Shown here piece by piece: positions 1 to 5,860 of a DNA stretch of 13,714 nt (the stretch's first letter is position 1; every line of letters begins with the position of its first letter). Under the pieces are notes generated by a model, which saw nothing but the letters and a program-made list of their open reading frames with translations, was not told the DNA's origin and did no database searches. Source of the stretch: DAIDJM01 sp964250215 (lineage in GTDB: Bacteria; Pseudomonadota; Alphaproteobacteria; Acetobacterales; Acetobacteraceae); NCBI GenBank assembly GCA_964250215.1, contig CAXUEX010000074.1, positions 1 through 13,714 of the forward strand. Reading direction: 5' to 3'. Position numbers and translations under genes: made by a program.

Positions 1-559
1 GGCGCCGCAACTGGCCGGCGCGACGCAGCCAGCCGCCGCGCCGGGTAGCGGGAAACGCCAGGAAGTGGTGGCGCACATTCAAAGCCGCGGCGACGTGGTG
101 GCCGAACTGGGCGAATGGATGGGCGAGCCGGGCAGCCAGCGCTGGATCGAGGGTTTTGCGATCTCGCCGAAATCCGGGATCGGCTCGGGCGACATCGAAT
201 ACCAGGCGGTGCTGGGCCGCGGCTGGCTCAGCCCATGGGCCGAAGGCGGCCAGTTTTGCGGCAGCCGAGGCATGAGCCTGCCCATCCTGGGCCTGCGCGC
301 GCGGCTGCGCGGCGAGGCGGCGGAGCGTTTCGATTGCGTGCTGGAAGCCAGCTTCGTGGATGGCACGCGCGTGCCGCCGATGGACAACGGCGAACCGGCG
401 CAGGCCGAGAGCCTGGCGCCACTGGAGGCGTTCCGCATCGAGATCGTGGCGCGCGAGGGGGCGCTGGAAGCGAAGAAGCGCCGCGCTGCGCCAGCACCGG
501 CGCCGGCACCGAAACCAGCCGCGAAACCCGCCAAGCCGGCGCCACGCAGGAAAACCTGA
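1..559 (+). CDS. C-terminal part of an unknown protein with ChW-like repeats (partial)
   Basis: The frame is open from the first complete codon at base 2 to the TGA at 557-559, so the gene probably starts before the window; the GTG at 65 is only the first possible start inside it. The visible protein has two similar blocks. The first runs from about VVAHIQSRGDV to WIEGFAISP, the second from IEYQAVLGRGW through GGQFCGSRGMSLPILGLRARL. The pattern of I-Y-A-x-GW-x-W-x-G-G-x-x-G-S/T-x-G followed by a hydrophobic strand is that of ChW (clostridial hydrophobic W) repeats, known in secreted or surface proteins. The tail is a low-complexity Ala/Pro/Lys stretch ending RRKT. A glycosyltransferase starts 25 bases downstream on the same strand, so the two may be co-transcribed, possibly for surface polysaccharide work. 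The repeat resemblance is by eye and the function is unknown. Confidence 0.6.
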   Translation, partial: APQLAGATQPAAAPGSGKRQEVVAHIQSRGDVVAELGEWMGEPGSQRWIEGFAISPKSGIGSGDIEYQAVLGRGWLSPWAEGGQFCGSRGMSLPILGLRARLRGEAAERFDCVLEASFVDGTRVPPMDNGEPAQAESLAPLEAFRIEIVAREGALEAKKRRAAPAPAPAPKPAAKPAKPAPRRKT

Positions 560-584
560 AACGGCGCGGGGCGGCGCCCCGGTC

Positions 585-1802
585 ATGCGGTATCTGTTCA
601 TTCATCAGAACTTCCCGGCGCAGTTCCTGCACCTGCTGCGGCACCTGGTGGCGCAGAACCGGCACGAGCTTCTGTTCCTTACCGAGAACACGCGCAACAC
701 GCTGGAAGGTGTGCGCAAGGTGGTGCACGGGCTGCCGCGCGTGCCGGCCAAGAACGTGCATCGTGACGCCTACGAATTCGAGCTTGCCATGATCCGCGCA
801 CAGGCGGTGGCGGATGCCGGGCGCCAGTTGCGCGGCCTGGGTTTTATGCCGGACGTGATCGTGGGCCATCATGGCTGGGGCGAGATGGTGAACCTGCCCG
901 ATGTGTGGCCCGAAGCGCCGGTGGTGGGCTATCACGAATTCTATTACAACGTGCACGGCGTGGACGTGAATTTCGACCCGGAATTTCCGGTGAGCGAGGA
1001 ATTTTTTTCCCGCATCCGCGCCAAGAATGCGATCAATCTGCTGGCGCTGAACAATCCCGGCATCGCGCACACTCCCACGAAATTTCAGCATTCCACCTTT
1101 CCGGCCTGGGCGCGCGAGCGGATGGATATTCTCACCGAGGGGGTGAACCTCGAAACCTGCAAGCCGAACCGCTCCCTGCGCGAGCGCACGGTTTCGATCG
1201 CCGGCTATAAGATCCGTCCGGCCGACAAGCTGGTGACATACGTGGTGCGCGATCTGGAACCTTATCGCGGCTTTCACATGATGATGCGCGCGTTGCCGCG
1301 GCTGCTCGCCGCGCGCAAGGACGTCCGCGTGATCCTGGTGGGCGGCGATGCGGTGAGCTACGGCGCGCGGCCGGAAAAAGGCACCTGGCGCGAAAAGATG
1401 CAGGACGAGATCGGTTCCCGCACCGACCTCAGCCGCGTGCATTTCACGGGCCGGGTGCCTTATGAAACTTATCTGAAAATCCTGCAGCGCTCGGATGCGC
1501 ACATCTATCTCACCTATCCGTTCGTCGCGAGCTGGAGCTTGCGCGAGGCGCTGGCCACCGGTTGCGCCATCGTGGGCAGTGATACGGCACCGGTGCGCGA
1601 GTTTATCACGAACGGCCGCAACGGAGTGCTGGCGCCGTTCCTGGAACCGGATCGCATCGCGGATCGCGCGCTGGAGTTGCTGGAAAATACCGTGCTCGCG
1701 GACAAACTTCGCCGTGGCGCTCGGAGCTGGGCGGAGCGGCATTTGCGAATGGAGCAGTACCTGGCCGGTTATGAAGCGCTTATTTCTCGGGCGATCGGAT
1801 AA
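585..1802 (+). CDS. GT4-type glycosyltransferase
   Basis: This 405-residue protein looks like a retaining GT-B glycosyltransferase that transfers a sugar from a nucleotide donor, probably in the cytoplasm during surface polysaccharide synthesis; the substrate cannot be read from sequence. The N-terminus MRYLFIHQNFPAQFLHLLRHL is typical of the subgroup with a Glyco_trans_4_3-type N-terminal domain (to about residue 175). The C-terminal GT-B domain has VVRDLEPYRGFHMMMRALP (about 221-239), VILVGGD (249-255), VHFTGRVPY (285-293) and SLREALATGCAIVGSDTAPVRE (318-339). The second Glu of the EX7E motif is E321; the first is replaced (F313) in the segment YPFVASWSLREA, which I believe is normal for this subgroup. 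The ATG at 585 was chosen because the frame remains open upstream but only sequence from here resembles the family, and it lies 25 bases after the previous stop. Expression probably depends on the upstream gene. Confidence 0.88.
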   Translation: MRYLFIHQNFPAQFLHLLRHLVAQNRHELLFLTENTRNTLEGVRKVVHGLPRVPAKNVHRDAYEFELAMIRAQAVADAGRQLRGLGFMPDVIVGHHGWGEMVNLPDVWPEAPVVGYHEFYYNVHGVDVNFDPEFPVSEEFFSRIRAKNAINLLALNNPGIAHTPTKFQHSTFPAWARERMDILTEGVNLETCKPNRSLRERTVSIAGYKIRPADKLVTYVVRDLEPYRGFHMMMRALPRLLAARKDVRVILVGGDAVSYGARPEKGTWREKMQDEIGSRTDLSRVHFTGRVPYETYLKILQRSDAHIYLTYPFVASWSLREALATGCAIVGSDTAPVREFITNGRNGVLAPFLEPDRIADRALELLENTVLADKLRRGARSWAERHLRMEQYLAGYEALISRAIG

Positions 1803-1808
1803 GCAAGC

Positions 1809-1844
1809 AAGTTGTTCTTTCTTGAAAGAAAGAACCAAAGAACT
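1809..1844. terminator. Bidirectional hairpin terminator between convergent genes
   Basis: Two perfectly complementary 10-base arms, GTTCTTTCTT (1814-1823) and AAGAAAGAAC (1826-1835), flank a 2-base centre. An outer pair AAGTT (1809-1813) and AACTT (1840-1844) extends the symmetry. The element starts 7 bases after the glycosyltransferase stop and ends just before the hbd stop, exactly where a shared terminator for two convergent units is expected. A/T-rich hairpins of this style recur between genes in Acetobacteraceae. Confidence 0.7.
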
Positions 1845-1845
1845 T

Positions 1846-2742
1846 TCATCTTGTCGGCCGCGGCGGTGTTGCGCTGTAGTCGTAGAAGCCGCGACCCGTC
1901 TTGCGGCCTAGCCAGCCGGCTTCCACGTATTTCACCAGCAGCGGACAGGGGCGGTATTTCGTGTCGGAAAGCCCATCGAGCAGCACCTGCATGATGGAAA
2001 GGCACGTGTCCAGGCCAATGAAATCCGCGAGTTCGAGCGGGCCCATGGGATGGTTGCAGCCAAGTTTCATGGCGCAATCGATCGAAGCGATTGTGCCGAC
2101 GCCCTCGTGCAGCGTGTACACCGCCTCGTTGATCATCGGCATCAGGATGCGGTTGGCCATGAAGCCCGGAAAATCCTCCGCCAGCGCGGTTTCCTTGCCC
2201 AGCCGCGCGGCCAGGCCGGCGATCGTGCGGTAGGTGGCATCGTCGGTCACGATGCCGCGGATGATTTCCACCAGCTTCATCACCGGCACGGGATTGAAGA
2301 AATGCATGCCGATGAAGCGTTGCGGCCGGTCCGTAGTGGCGGCCAGGCGGGTGACGGAGAGCGACGAGGTGTTGGTGGCGACGATGCACTCCGGGCGCAG
2401 ATGCGGCAGCAGCGCGGCGAAGATCGTGCGCTTGACATCCTCCTTTTCGGTCGCGGCTTCGATCACCACGTCGCACGTCGCGAAATCGGCCATGCTGGCA
2501 GCTTGCTGGATGCGGCGCAGCGCCGGATCGCGCGCTTCGGCGGCGACGATGCCTTTTGCCACCTGCCGGTCGAGGTTTTTCGCGATCGTGCCGAGCGCCC
2601 GCGTGACCGCTTCCGGCTTTGCGTCGCTCAGCCGCACGCGCAGACCGGCCAACGCCAGCACATGGGCGATGCCGTTGCCCATCTGGCCGGCGCCGATCAC
2701 GCCGATTTCGGCGATCGACGCGGCATCGGCGGCATTGCCCAT
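1846..2742 (-). CDS. hbd: 3-hydroxybutyryl-CoA (3-hydroxyacyl-CoA) dehydrogenase
   Basis: This 298-residue cytoplasmic enzyme should interconvert 3-hydroxyacyl-CoA and 3-oxoacyl-CoA with NAD(H), in fatty-acid or butyrate/polyhydroxybutyrate metabolism. Its length matches the stand-alone short-chain form rather than a FadB fusion. The N-terminal Rossmann fold carries the dinucleotide motif GAGQMG (17-22). The active site is visible: Ser126 in TNTSS, His147 in IGMHFFNP paired with Glu159 in KLVEI, and Asn197 in FMANRIL. The C-terminal helical domain has HPMGPLELADFIGLD (231-245) and the usual ending GWLGRKTGRGFYDY (276-289). Its ATG shares one base with the TGA of etfA (TGATG), so translation is probably coupled within etfB-etfA-hbd. 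Whether it prefers short or longer chains cannot be told; NAD rather than NADP use is inferred from the family. Confidence 0.95.
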   Translation of the reverse strand: MGNAADAASIAEIGVIGAGQMGNGIAHVLALAGLRVRLSDAKPEAVTRALGTIAKNLDRQVAKGIVAAEARDPALRRIQQAASMADFATCDVVIEAATEKEDVKRTIFAALLPHLRPECIVATNTSSLSVTRLAATTDRPQRFIGMHFFNPVPVMKLVEIIRGIVTDDATYRTIAGLAARLGKETALAEDFPGFMANRILMPMINEAVYTLHEGVGTIASIDCAMKLGCNHPMGPLELADFIGLDTCLSIMQVLLDGLSDTKYRPCPLLVKYVEAGWLGRKTGRGFYDYSATPPRPTR

Positions 2743-3674
2743 CAGGCTTTTTCCAGCTCGGCCTTCAGTTCCGGCAGCGCTTTGAACAGATCGGCGACCA
2801 GCCCGTAATCCGCCACCTGGAAAATCGGCGCGTCTTCATCCTTGTTGATGGCGACGATCACCTTGCTGTCCTTCATGCCGGCCAGATGCTGAATGGCGCC
2901 GGATATTCCGATGGCGACATAAAGCTCGGGCGCCACGATCTTGCCGGTCTGGCCCACCTGGTAATCGTTCGGCACGAAGCCGGCATCGACCGCCGCGCGG
3001 CTTGCGCCGACGGCCGCGCCAAGCTTGTCGGCGATCGGATCGAGCAGGTGGAAATTCTCGCCGTTCTGCATGCCGCGGCCGCCGGAGATCACCACGCGTG
3101 CCGCGGTGAGTTCCGGGCGTTCGCTCTTGGAAAGCTCGGCCGAGACGAAGCGGGAATTGTCGGGGCTCTGTGCCAAAGGCGCATCGGCGATCGTGGCATT
3201 GCCGCCTTCTTCCGCCACCGGATCGAAGCTGGCGGCGCGCACGGTGATCACCTTTTTTGCATCCGCCGAGCGCACGGTGGCCAGCGCGTTGCCGGCATAG
3301 ATTGGCCGCACGAAGGTGCTTTCGTCGTCCACGCTGGCGATGTCGCTGATCGGCTGCGCATCCAGCAGCGCCGCCACGCGCGGCATCACGTTCTTGCCGA
3401 TGGCGGTGGACGCCGCCAGCAGGTGCGAATAATCCGGCGCCAGTGCCACGATCAAGGCAGCGAGTTTTTCCGCGAGCGCATGGTCGTAGGCCGCATCGGC
3501 CGCGCGCAGCACGCGGGCCACGCCCGGCAGCTTCGCGGCGGCTTCCACCGCGCCCGAATCGGTGCCGGCCACCAGCGCATGCACCTCGCCCAGCTTCGCC
3601 GCCGCCGCCACCGCGCTGCGCGAGGGCTGCTTGATGCGGCCGTTTTCATGATCCAGCAAAACCAGCGCCGTCAT
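2742..3674 (-). CDS. etfA: Electron transfer flavoprotein alpha subunit
   Basis: EtfA, with EtfB, forms the FAD-carrying heterodimer that takes electrons from acyl-CoA dehydrogenases and passes them to ETF:quinone oxidoreductase at the membrane. The 310 residues match the usual length. The N-terminal domain runs MTALVLLDH to about residue 180. The C-terminal FAD domain shows VVISGGRGM (194-202), AVGASRAAVDAGF (221-233), YQVGQTGK (238-245), YVAIGISGAIQHLAGM (252-267) and VAINKDEDAPIFQVADYG (274-291), all hallmark FAD-binding segments. It starts 3 bases after etfB stops and overlaps the start of hbd by one base, so the three genes form one tight operon. The ETF:quinone oxidoreductase and acyl-CoA dehydrogenase partners are not in this window. 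Confidence 0.97.
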   Translation of the reverse strand: MTALVLLDHENGRIKQPSRSAVAAAAKLGEVHALVAGTDSGAVEAAAKLPGVARVLRAADAAYDHALAEKLAALIVALAPDYSHLLAASTAIGKNVMPRVAALLDAQPISDIASVDDESTFVRPIYAGNALATVRSADAKKVITVRAASFDPVAEEGGNATIADAPLAQSPDNSRFVSAELSKSERPELTAARVVISGGRGMQNGENFHLLDPIADKLGAAVGASRAAVDAGFVPNDYQVGQTGKIVAPELYVAIGISGAIQHLAGMKDSKVIVAINKDEDAPIFQVADYGLVADLFKALPELKAELEKA

Positions 3675-3677
3675 GGC

Positions 3678-4427
3678 TCAGATCACCTTGGCTTCTTGGC
3701 GGAGCTTTTCAACCAGTTCCGCGACCGATCCGACTTTCCGCCCGGCCTGCCGCTTCGGCGGCTCGGTCACTTTCAGCGTGGTCAGCCGCGGCGCGGGATC
3801 CACGCCGAGATCGGCGGGCTTGATGGTCTCGATGGGTTTCTTGCGCGCCTTCATGATGTTCGGCAGCGAGGCGTAGCGCGGCTCGTTCAGCCGCAGATCG
3901 GCCGTTACCACCGCCGGCAGCGCGAGTGCCACGGTCTCCAGCCCGCCATCCACTTCGCGGGTTACGGTGGCTGTGTCGCCTTCGATCTCCACCTTGCTCG
4001 CGAACGTGCCTTGCGGCCAGCCGAGCAGCGCCGCCAGCATCTGGCCAGTGGCGTTCATGTCGTCGTCGATCGCCTGCTTGCCCATCACGATCAGGCGGGG
4101 CTGTTCTTTTTCCGCAATAGCGCGCAGGATTTTTGCCACCGCCAGCGGTTCCGGCGAGATATCGGTTTCCACCAGAATGCCGCGATCGGCGCCCATGGCC
4201 AGTGCCGTGCGCAGCGTTTCGCTGCACGCGGCAACGCCGATGGACACGGCAACGATCTCGGTCGCCACGCCTTTTTCGCGCAACCGCACGGCTTCTTCCA
4301 CGGCGATTTCGTCGAACGGGTTCATCGACATTTTCACGCCGGTGAGTTCCACGCCGCTCTGGTCCGATTTCACGCGGACCTTCACGTTATAATCGACAAC
4401 CCGTTTCACCGGAACAAGCAGCTTCAT
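3678..4427 (-). CDS. etfB: Electron transfer flavoprotein beta subunit
   Basis: EtfB is the AMP-binding partner of EtfA and carries the loop that docks onto acyl-CoA dehydrogenases. The 249-residue length is standard. Seen in the sequence are the N-terminal MKLLVPVKRVVDYN, the segment SMNPFDEIAVEEAVRL (34-49), the nucleotide-contacting GKQAIDDDMNATGQ (116-129), and the ETF-beta signature from VTREVDGG through LNEPRYASLPNIMKARKK (155-197). Leu188 in ASLPN is in the position of the recognition-loop leucine that inserts into partner dehydrogenases. It is the first gene of etfB-etfA-hbd. The ATG at 4427 starts the conserved MKLLVPVKR; no strong Shine-Dalgarno is visible in the 13 bases before it. 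Confidence 0.97.
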   Translation of the reverse strand: MKLLVPVKRVVDYNVKVRVKSDQSGVELTGVKMSMNPFDEIAVEEAVRLREKGVATEIVAVSIGVAACSETLRTALAMGADRGILVETDISPEPLAVAKILRAIAEKEQPRLIVMGKQAIDDDMNATGQMLAALLGWPQGTFASKVEIEGDTATVTREVDGGLETVALALPAVVTADLRLNEPRYASLPNIMKARKKPIETIKPADLGVDPAPRLTTLKVTEPPKRQAGRKVGSVAELVEKLRQEAKVI

Positions 4428-4467
4428 CGGAAATCGGACCTCGATACGGCCGGGCGGAAGGGCGCCG

Positions 4468-4497
4468 TAGATAAGGTGCGGGTTCCGGGGGTGTCAA
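4468..4497 (-). promoter_or_regulatory. Candidate sigma-70 promoter for etfB-etfA-hbd
   Basis: On the minus strand a perfect -35 hexamer TTGACA (4497-4492) is followed after 18 bases by TATCTA (4473-4468), a 3-of-6 match to the -10 consensus. Transcription would begin about 35 bases before the etfB start. The -35 is convincing, the -10 only fair. Confidence 0.45.
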
Positions 4498-4518
4498 ATG
4501 CACCGATAGGCCGTCAGC

Positions 4519-4536
4519 CGCCGGGTTTAACCGGCG
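4519..4536. terminator. GC-rich stem-loop after the Pro/Tyr-rich gene
   Basis: CGCCGG (4519-4524) and CCGGCG (4531-4536) form a perfect 6-bp stem around the loop GTTTAA. It lies 13 bases beyond the stop of the minus-strand gene ending at 4549 and upstream of the etfB promoter candidate. There is no T-run after it on the minus strand, so it may be a weak terminator, a 3'-end stabiliser or a regulatory palindrome. Confidence 0.35.
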
Positions 4537-4548
4537 ATCGGCGAGCGA

Positions 4549-5010
4549 TTAACGCGCCGTGCCGTAGGAGGGCGCGCCGATGCCGCTGCACGCACAGGTG
4601 GCGCCCACCTGCGTATAGGGCGCGGCGGCGCAGGTGTAGACGCCCGCGTAGCACATGCCGGCGTAGGCCACCGGCCGCTGCGACCCGGACGGTGCGCCGT
4701 TCTGATATGCCGGCGGCGGCGGCGATTGCGAATAATCGGCCGGCGGCGGCCCGCCTTGCGAACCCTGCGGCGGCGCCTGCGAATAATCGGCCGGCGGTTG
4801 CCCGTAGGCCGGTGGCGGATACGCATACGGGTAGGGGTATGGATACGGGTAGGGCGGCGCGTAGGCCAACGGCGGGCCCACCACCACGCCGGGCGACACG
4901 CCGATCCACACGCCGCCGCGCCACCAGGCCCGCGCCGGCTGCGCCAACGCGAATGCGGCGAGGGCCGCAATCCCAAGCACCGTGCAACCGCGCGAAATCG
5001 TCGTTTTCAT
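4549..5010 (-). CDS. Small secreted Pro/Tyr-rich protein with C-terminal cysteine motif
   Basis: This 153-residue protein begins with a clear Sec signal peptide: MKTTISRG, then a hydrophobic stretch CTVLGIAALAAFALA, with likely cleavage after PARA, leaving a mature N-terminus WWRGGVWIG. The middle is low-complexity, with a YPYPYPYPYAYPPP run and two copies of PPADYSQ separated by QG-rich linkers. The C-terminus has four cysteines as CYAGVYTC and CAC followed by SGIGAPSYG. Similar envelope proteins of unknown function are common in Acetobacteraceae; that is from memory. The ATG at 5010 is supported by the signal peptide and by a purine-rich GGAGAAGG about 7 bases upstream. It lies 97 bases downstream of lolA on the same strand and may be read from there or from its own promoter. 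No function is assigned. Confidence 0.75.
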   Translation of the reverse strand: MKTTISRGCTVLGIAALAAFALAQPARAWWRGGVWIGVSPGVVVGPPLAYAPPYPYPYPYPYAYPPPAYGQPPADYSQAPPQGSQGGPPPADYSQSPPPPAYQNGAPSGSQRPVAYAGMCYAGVYTCAAAPYTQVGATCACSGIGAPSYGTAR

Positions 5011-5107
5011 GCGCGCACCTTCTCCGATCTCTGTTTCCGGCCGATGACCGGTTGCTTACGAAATGTCGCAGACGGGTTTCTGGTTTCCAGCCCCGATCCA
5101 AGCCCGC

Positions 5108-5743
5108 TCAGGGCGGCGGTTCGCCCATCAGGCTGGGATCGATGTAGGTGAACAGCTTCTCCGGATACGGGCCGCCCGGCTGCACATCCGAAAGCCGGAT
5201 GCGCGTCTCCTGGCCCTGCGCGTCCACCACGCTCCAGCCGGTCAGCGCCAGCGGTTGCGCGTTGAAGATCAGCGTCAGGCTGCCCTCACCGGGCGCGTTC
5301 GTGCGCACCAGCGTGATCGCGACCTGGCCTGGCGGGCGGGCGAAATCGGTCAGCGTCACGCGGCCGCTGAGCTGGATATCGTCGGCCAGCAGCAGGCCGA
5401 GCGGGGTGCGGCCTTCCGGGATGTTCGTGGTCTGGCCCAGCTTGCCGTCGTGGAACACCACTAGCCCGTGCCCGGCCACCAGCAGCAGCGGGCTCGGCGG
5501 ATCGTATTCGAAGCGCATCCGCCCTGGCCGCTCCAGCCAGGCGGTGCCCTGCGCGGTCTGACCGTTCGCGGCTATCTGTAGGAACCGCGCCTTCAGGCTG
5601 CGCAGTCCGTTCAGGTAGGTTTGGATCTGGTGCACGGTGGCCGCGTCGGCGTCGGAAAGCACCGCAGCGTGCGGCTGGGCCAGCGCTAGGGCGGGAACGG
5701 CAGCAAGCCAGGCAGCCAGAAGCAGATATTTCATGCGGCGCAT
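5108..5743 (-). CDS. lolA: Outer-membrane lipoprotein carrier protein LolA
   Basis: LolA is the periplasmic chaperone that takes lipoproteins from the LolCDE transporter and carries them to the outer membrane. The 211-residue protein has a signal peptide (MKYLLLAAWLAAVPALALAQ) and then the LolA fold: a helix VHQIQTYLNGLRSLKARFLQ, strands GTAWLERPGRMRFEYDPPSP and LLLVAGHGLVVFHDGKLGQ, the helix TPLGLLLADDI, strands ending SLTLIFN, LTGWSVVDAQGQETRIRLSDV, and the tail KLFTYIDP. The hydrophobic, Arg-containing barrel fits the family. Two starts are possible, ATG at 5743 (MRRMKYLLL) and ATG at 5734 (MKYLLL). Neither has a clear Shine-Dalgarno; a TAG stop lies directly before the first. It is divergent from the TonB-dependent receptor across 105-117 bases. 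The DNA-translocase and xth genes that sometimes flank lolA are not here. Confidence 0.93.
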   Translation of the reverse strand: MRRMKYLLLAAWLAAVPALALAQPHAAVLSDADAATVHQIQTYLNGLRSLKARFLQIAANGQTAQGTAWLERPGRMRFEYDPPSPLLLVAGHGLVVFHDGKLGQTTNIPEGRTPLGLLLADDIQLSGRVTLTDFARPPGQVAITLVRTNAPGEGSLTLIFNAQPLALTGWSVVDAQGQETRIRLSDVQPGGPYPEKLFTYIDPSLMGEPPP

Positions 5744-5815
5744 CTAGCGATGGGAGCGGCGCGCGCCCAGCGCAAAAGCCGGGGCTGACGGGGGTTTAAC
5801 CCGGCGCGGAAGCTA

Positions 5816-5847
5816 TGTTATGTCATAACAAGCGTTATACCATAACA
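5816..5847. promoter_or_regulatory. Two tandem Zur-box-like operators before the TonB-dependent receptor
   Basis: Box 1, TGTTATGTCATAACA (5816-5830), is a perfect 7-1-7 palindrome. Box 2, CGTTATACCATAACA (5833-5847), has the same 7-1-7 layout with the inner GTTAT/ATAAC symmetric. Their centres are 17 bases apart. The half-site TGTTAT(G/A) and spacing agree with the proteobacterial Zur consensus as I remember it (TGTTATA-N-TATAACA). They sit between divergent lolA and the receptor, directly before the receptor start, where bound repressor would block transcription. Zinc as effector is inferred from the box and from known Zur-controlled receptors. Confidence 0.6.
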
Positions 5848-5850
5848 TGT

Positions 5851-5854
5851 GGAG
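5851..5854 (+). promoter_or_regulatory. Shine-Dalgarno GGAG that favours a TTG start
   Basis: GGAG lies 6 bases before the TTG at 5861. The GTG at 5849, also in frame, has no ribosome-binding sequence before it, only the second operator box. This favours initiation at TTG 5861 and gives a compact signal peptide. Confidence 0.5.
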
Positions 5855-5860
5855 CGCCCA

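Noticed and set aside
79..534. Long minus-strand frame opposite the first gene
   Set aside because: It is an Ala/Ser/Arg-rich shadow typical of high-GC antisense frames; the plus-strand frame has recognisable repeats.
228..1838. 536-codon minus-strand frame across the glycosyltransferase
   Set aside because: It lies antisense to a clear GT4 gene and has a His/Arg-rich composition without any recognisable domain.
4721..4860. Short repeats as a possible CRISPR array
   Set aside because: They encode PPADYSQ and YP repeats in frame, with no regular spacers; they are protein-coding low complexity.
2619..5147. 842-codon plus-strand frame across etfA, etfB and the Pro/Tyr-rich gene
   Set aside because: It is antisense to three well-supported genes; the protein is rich in Arg, His and Gly and looks like mirrored coding sequence.
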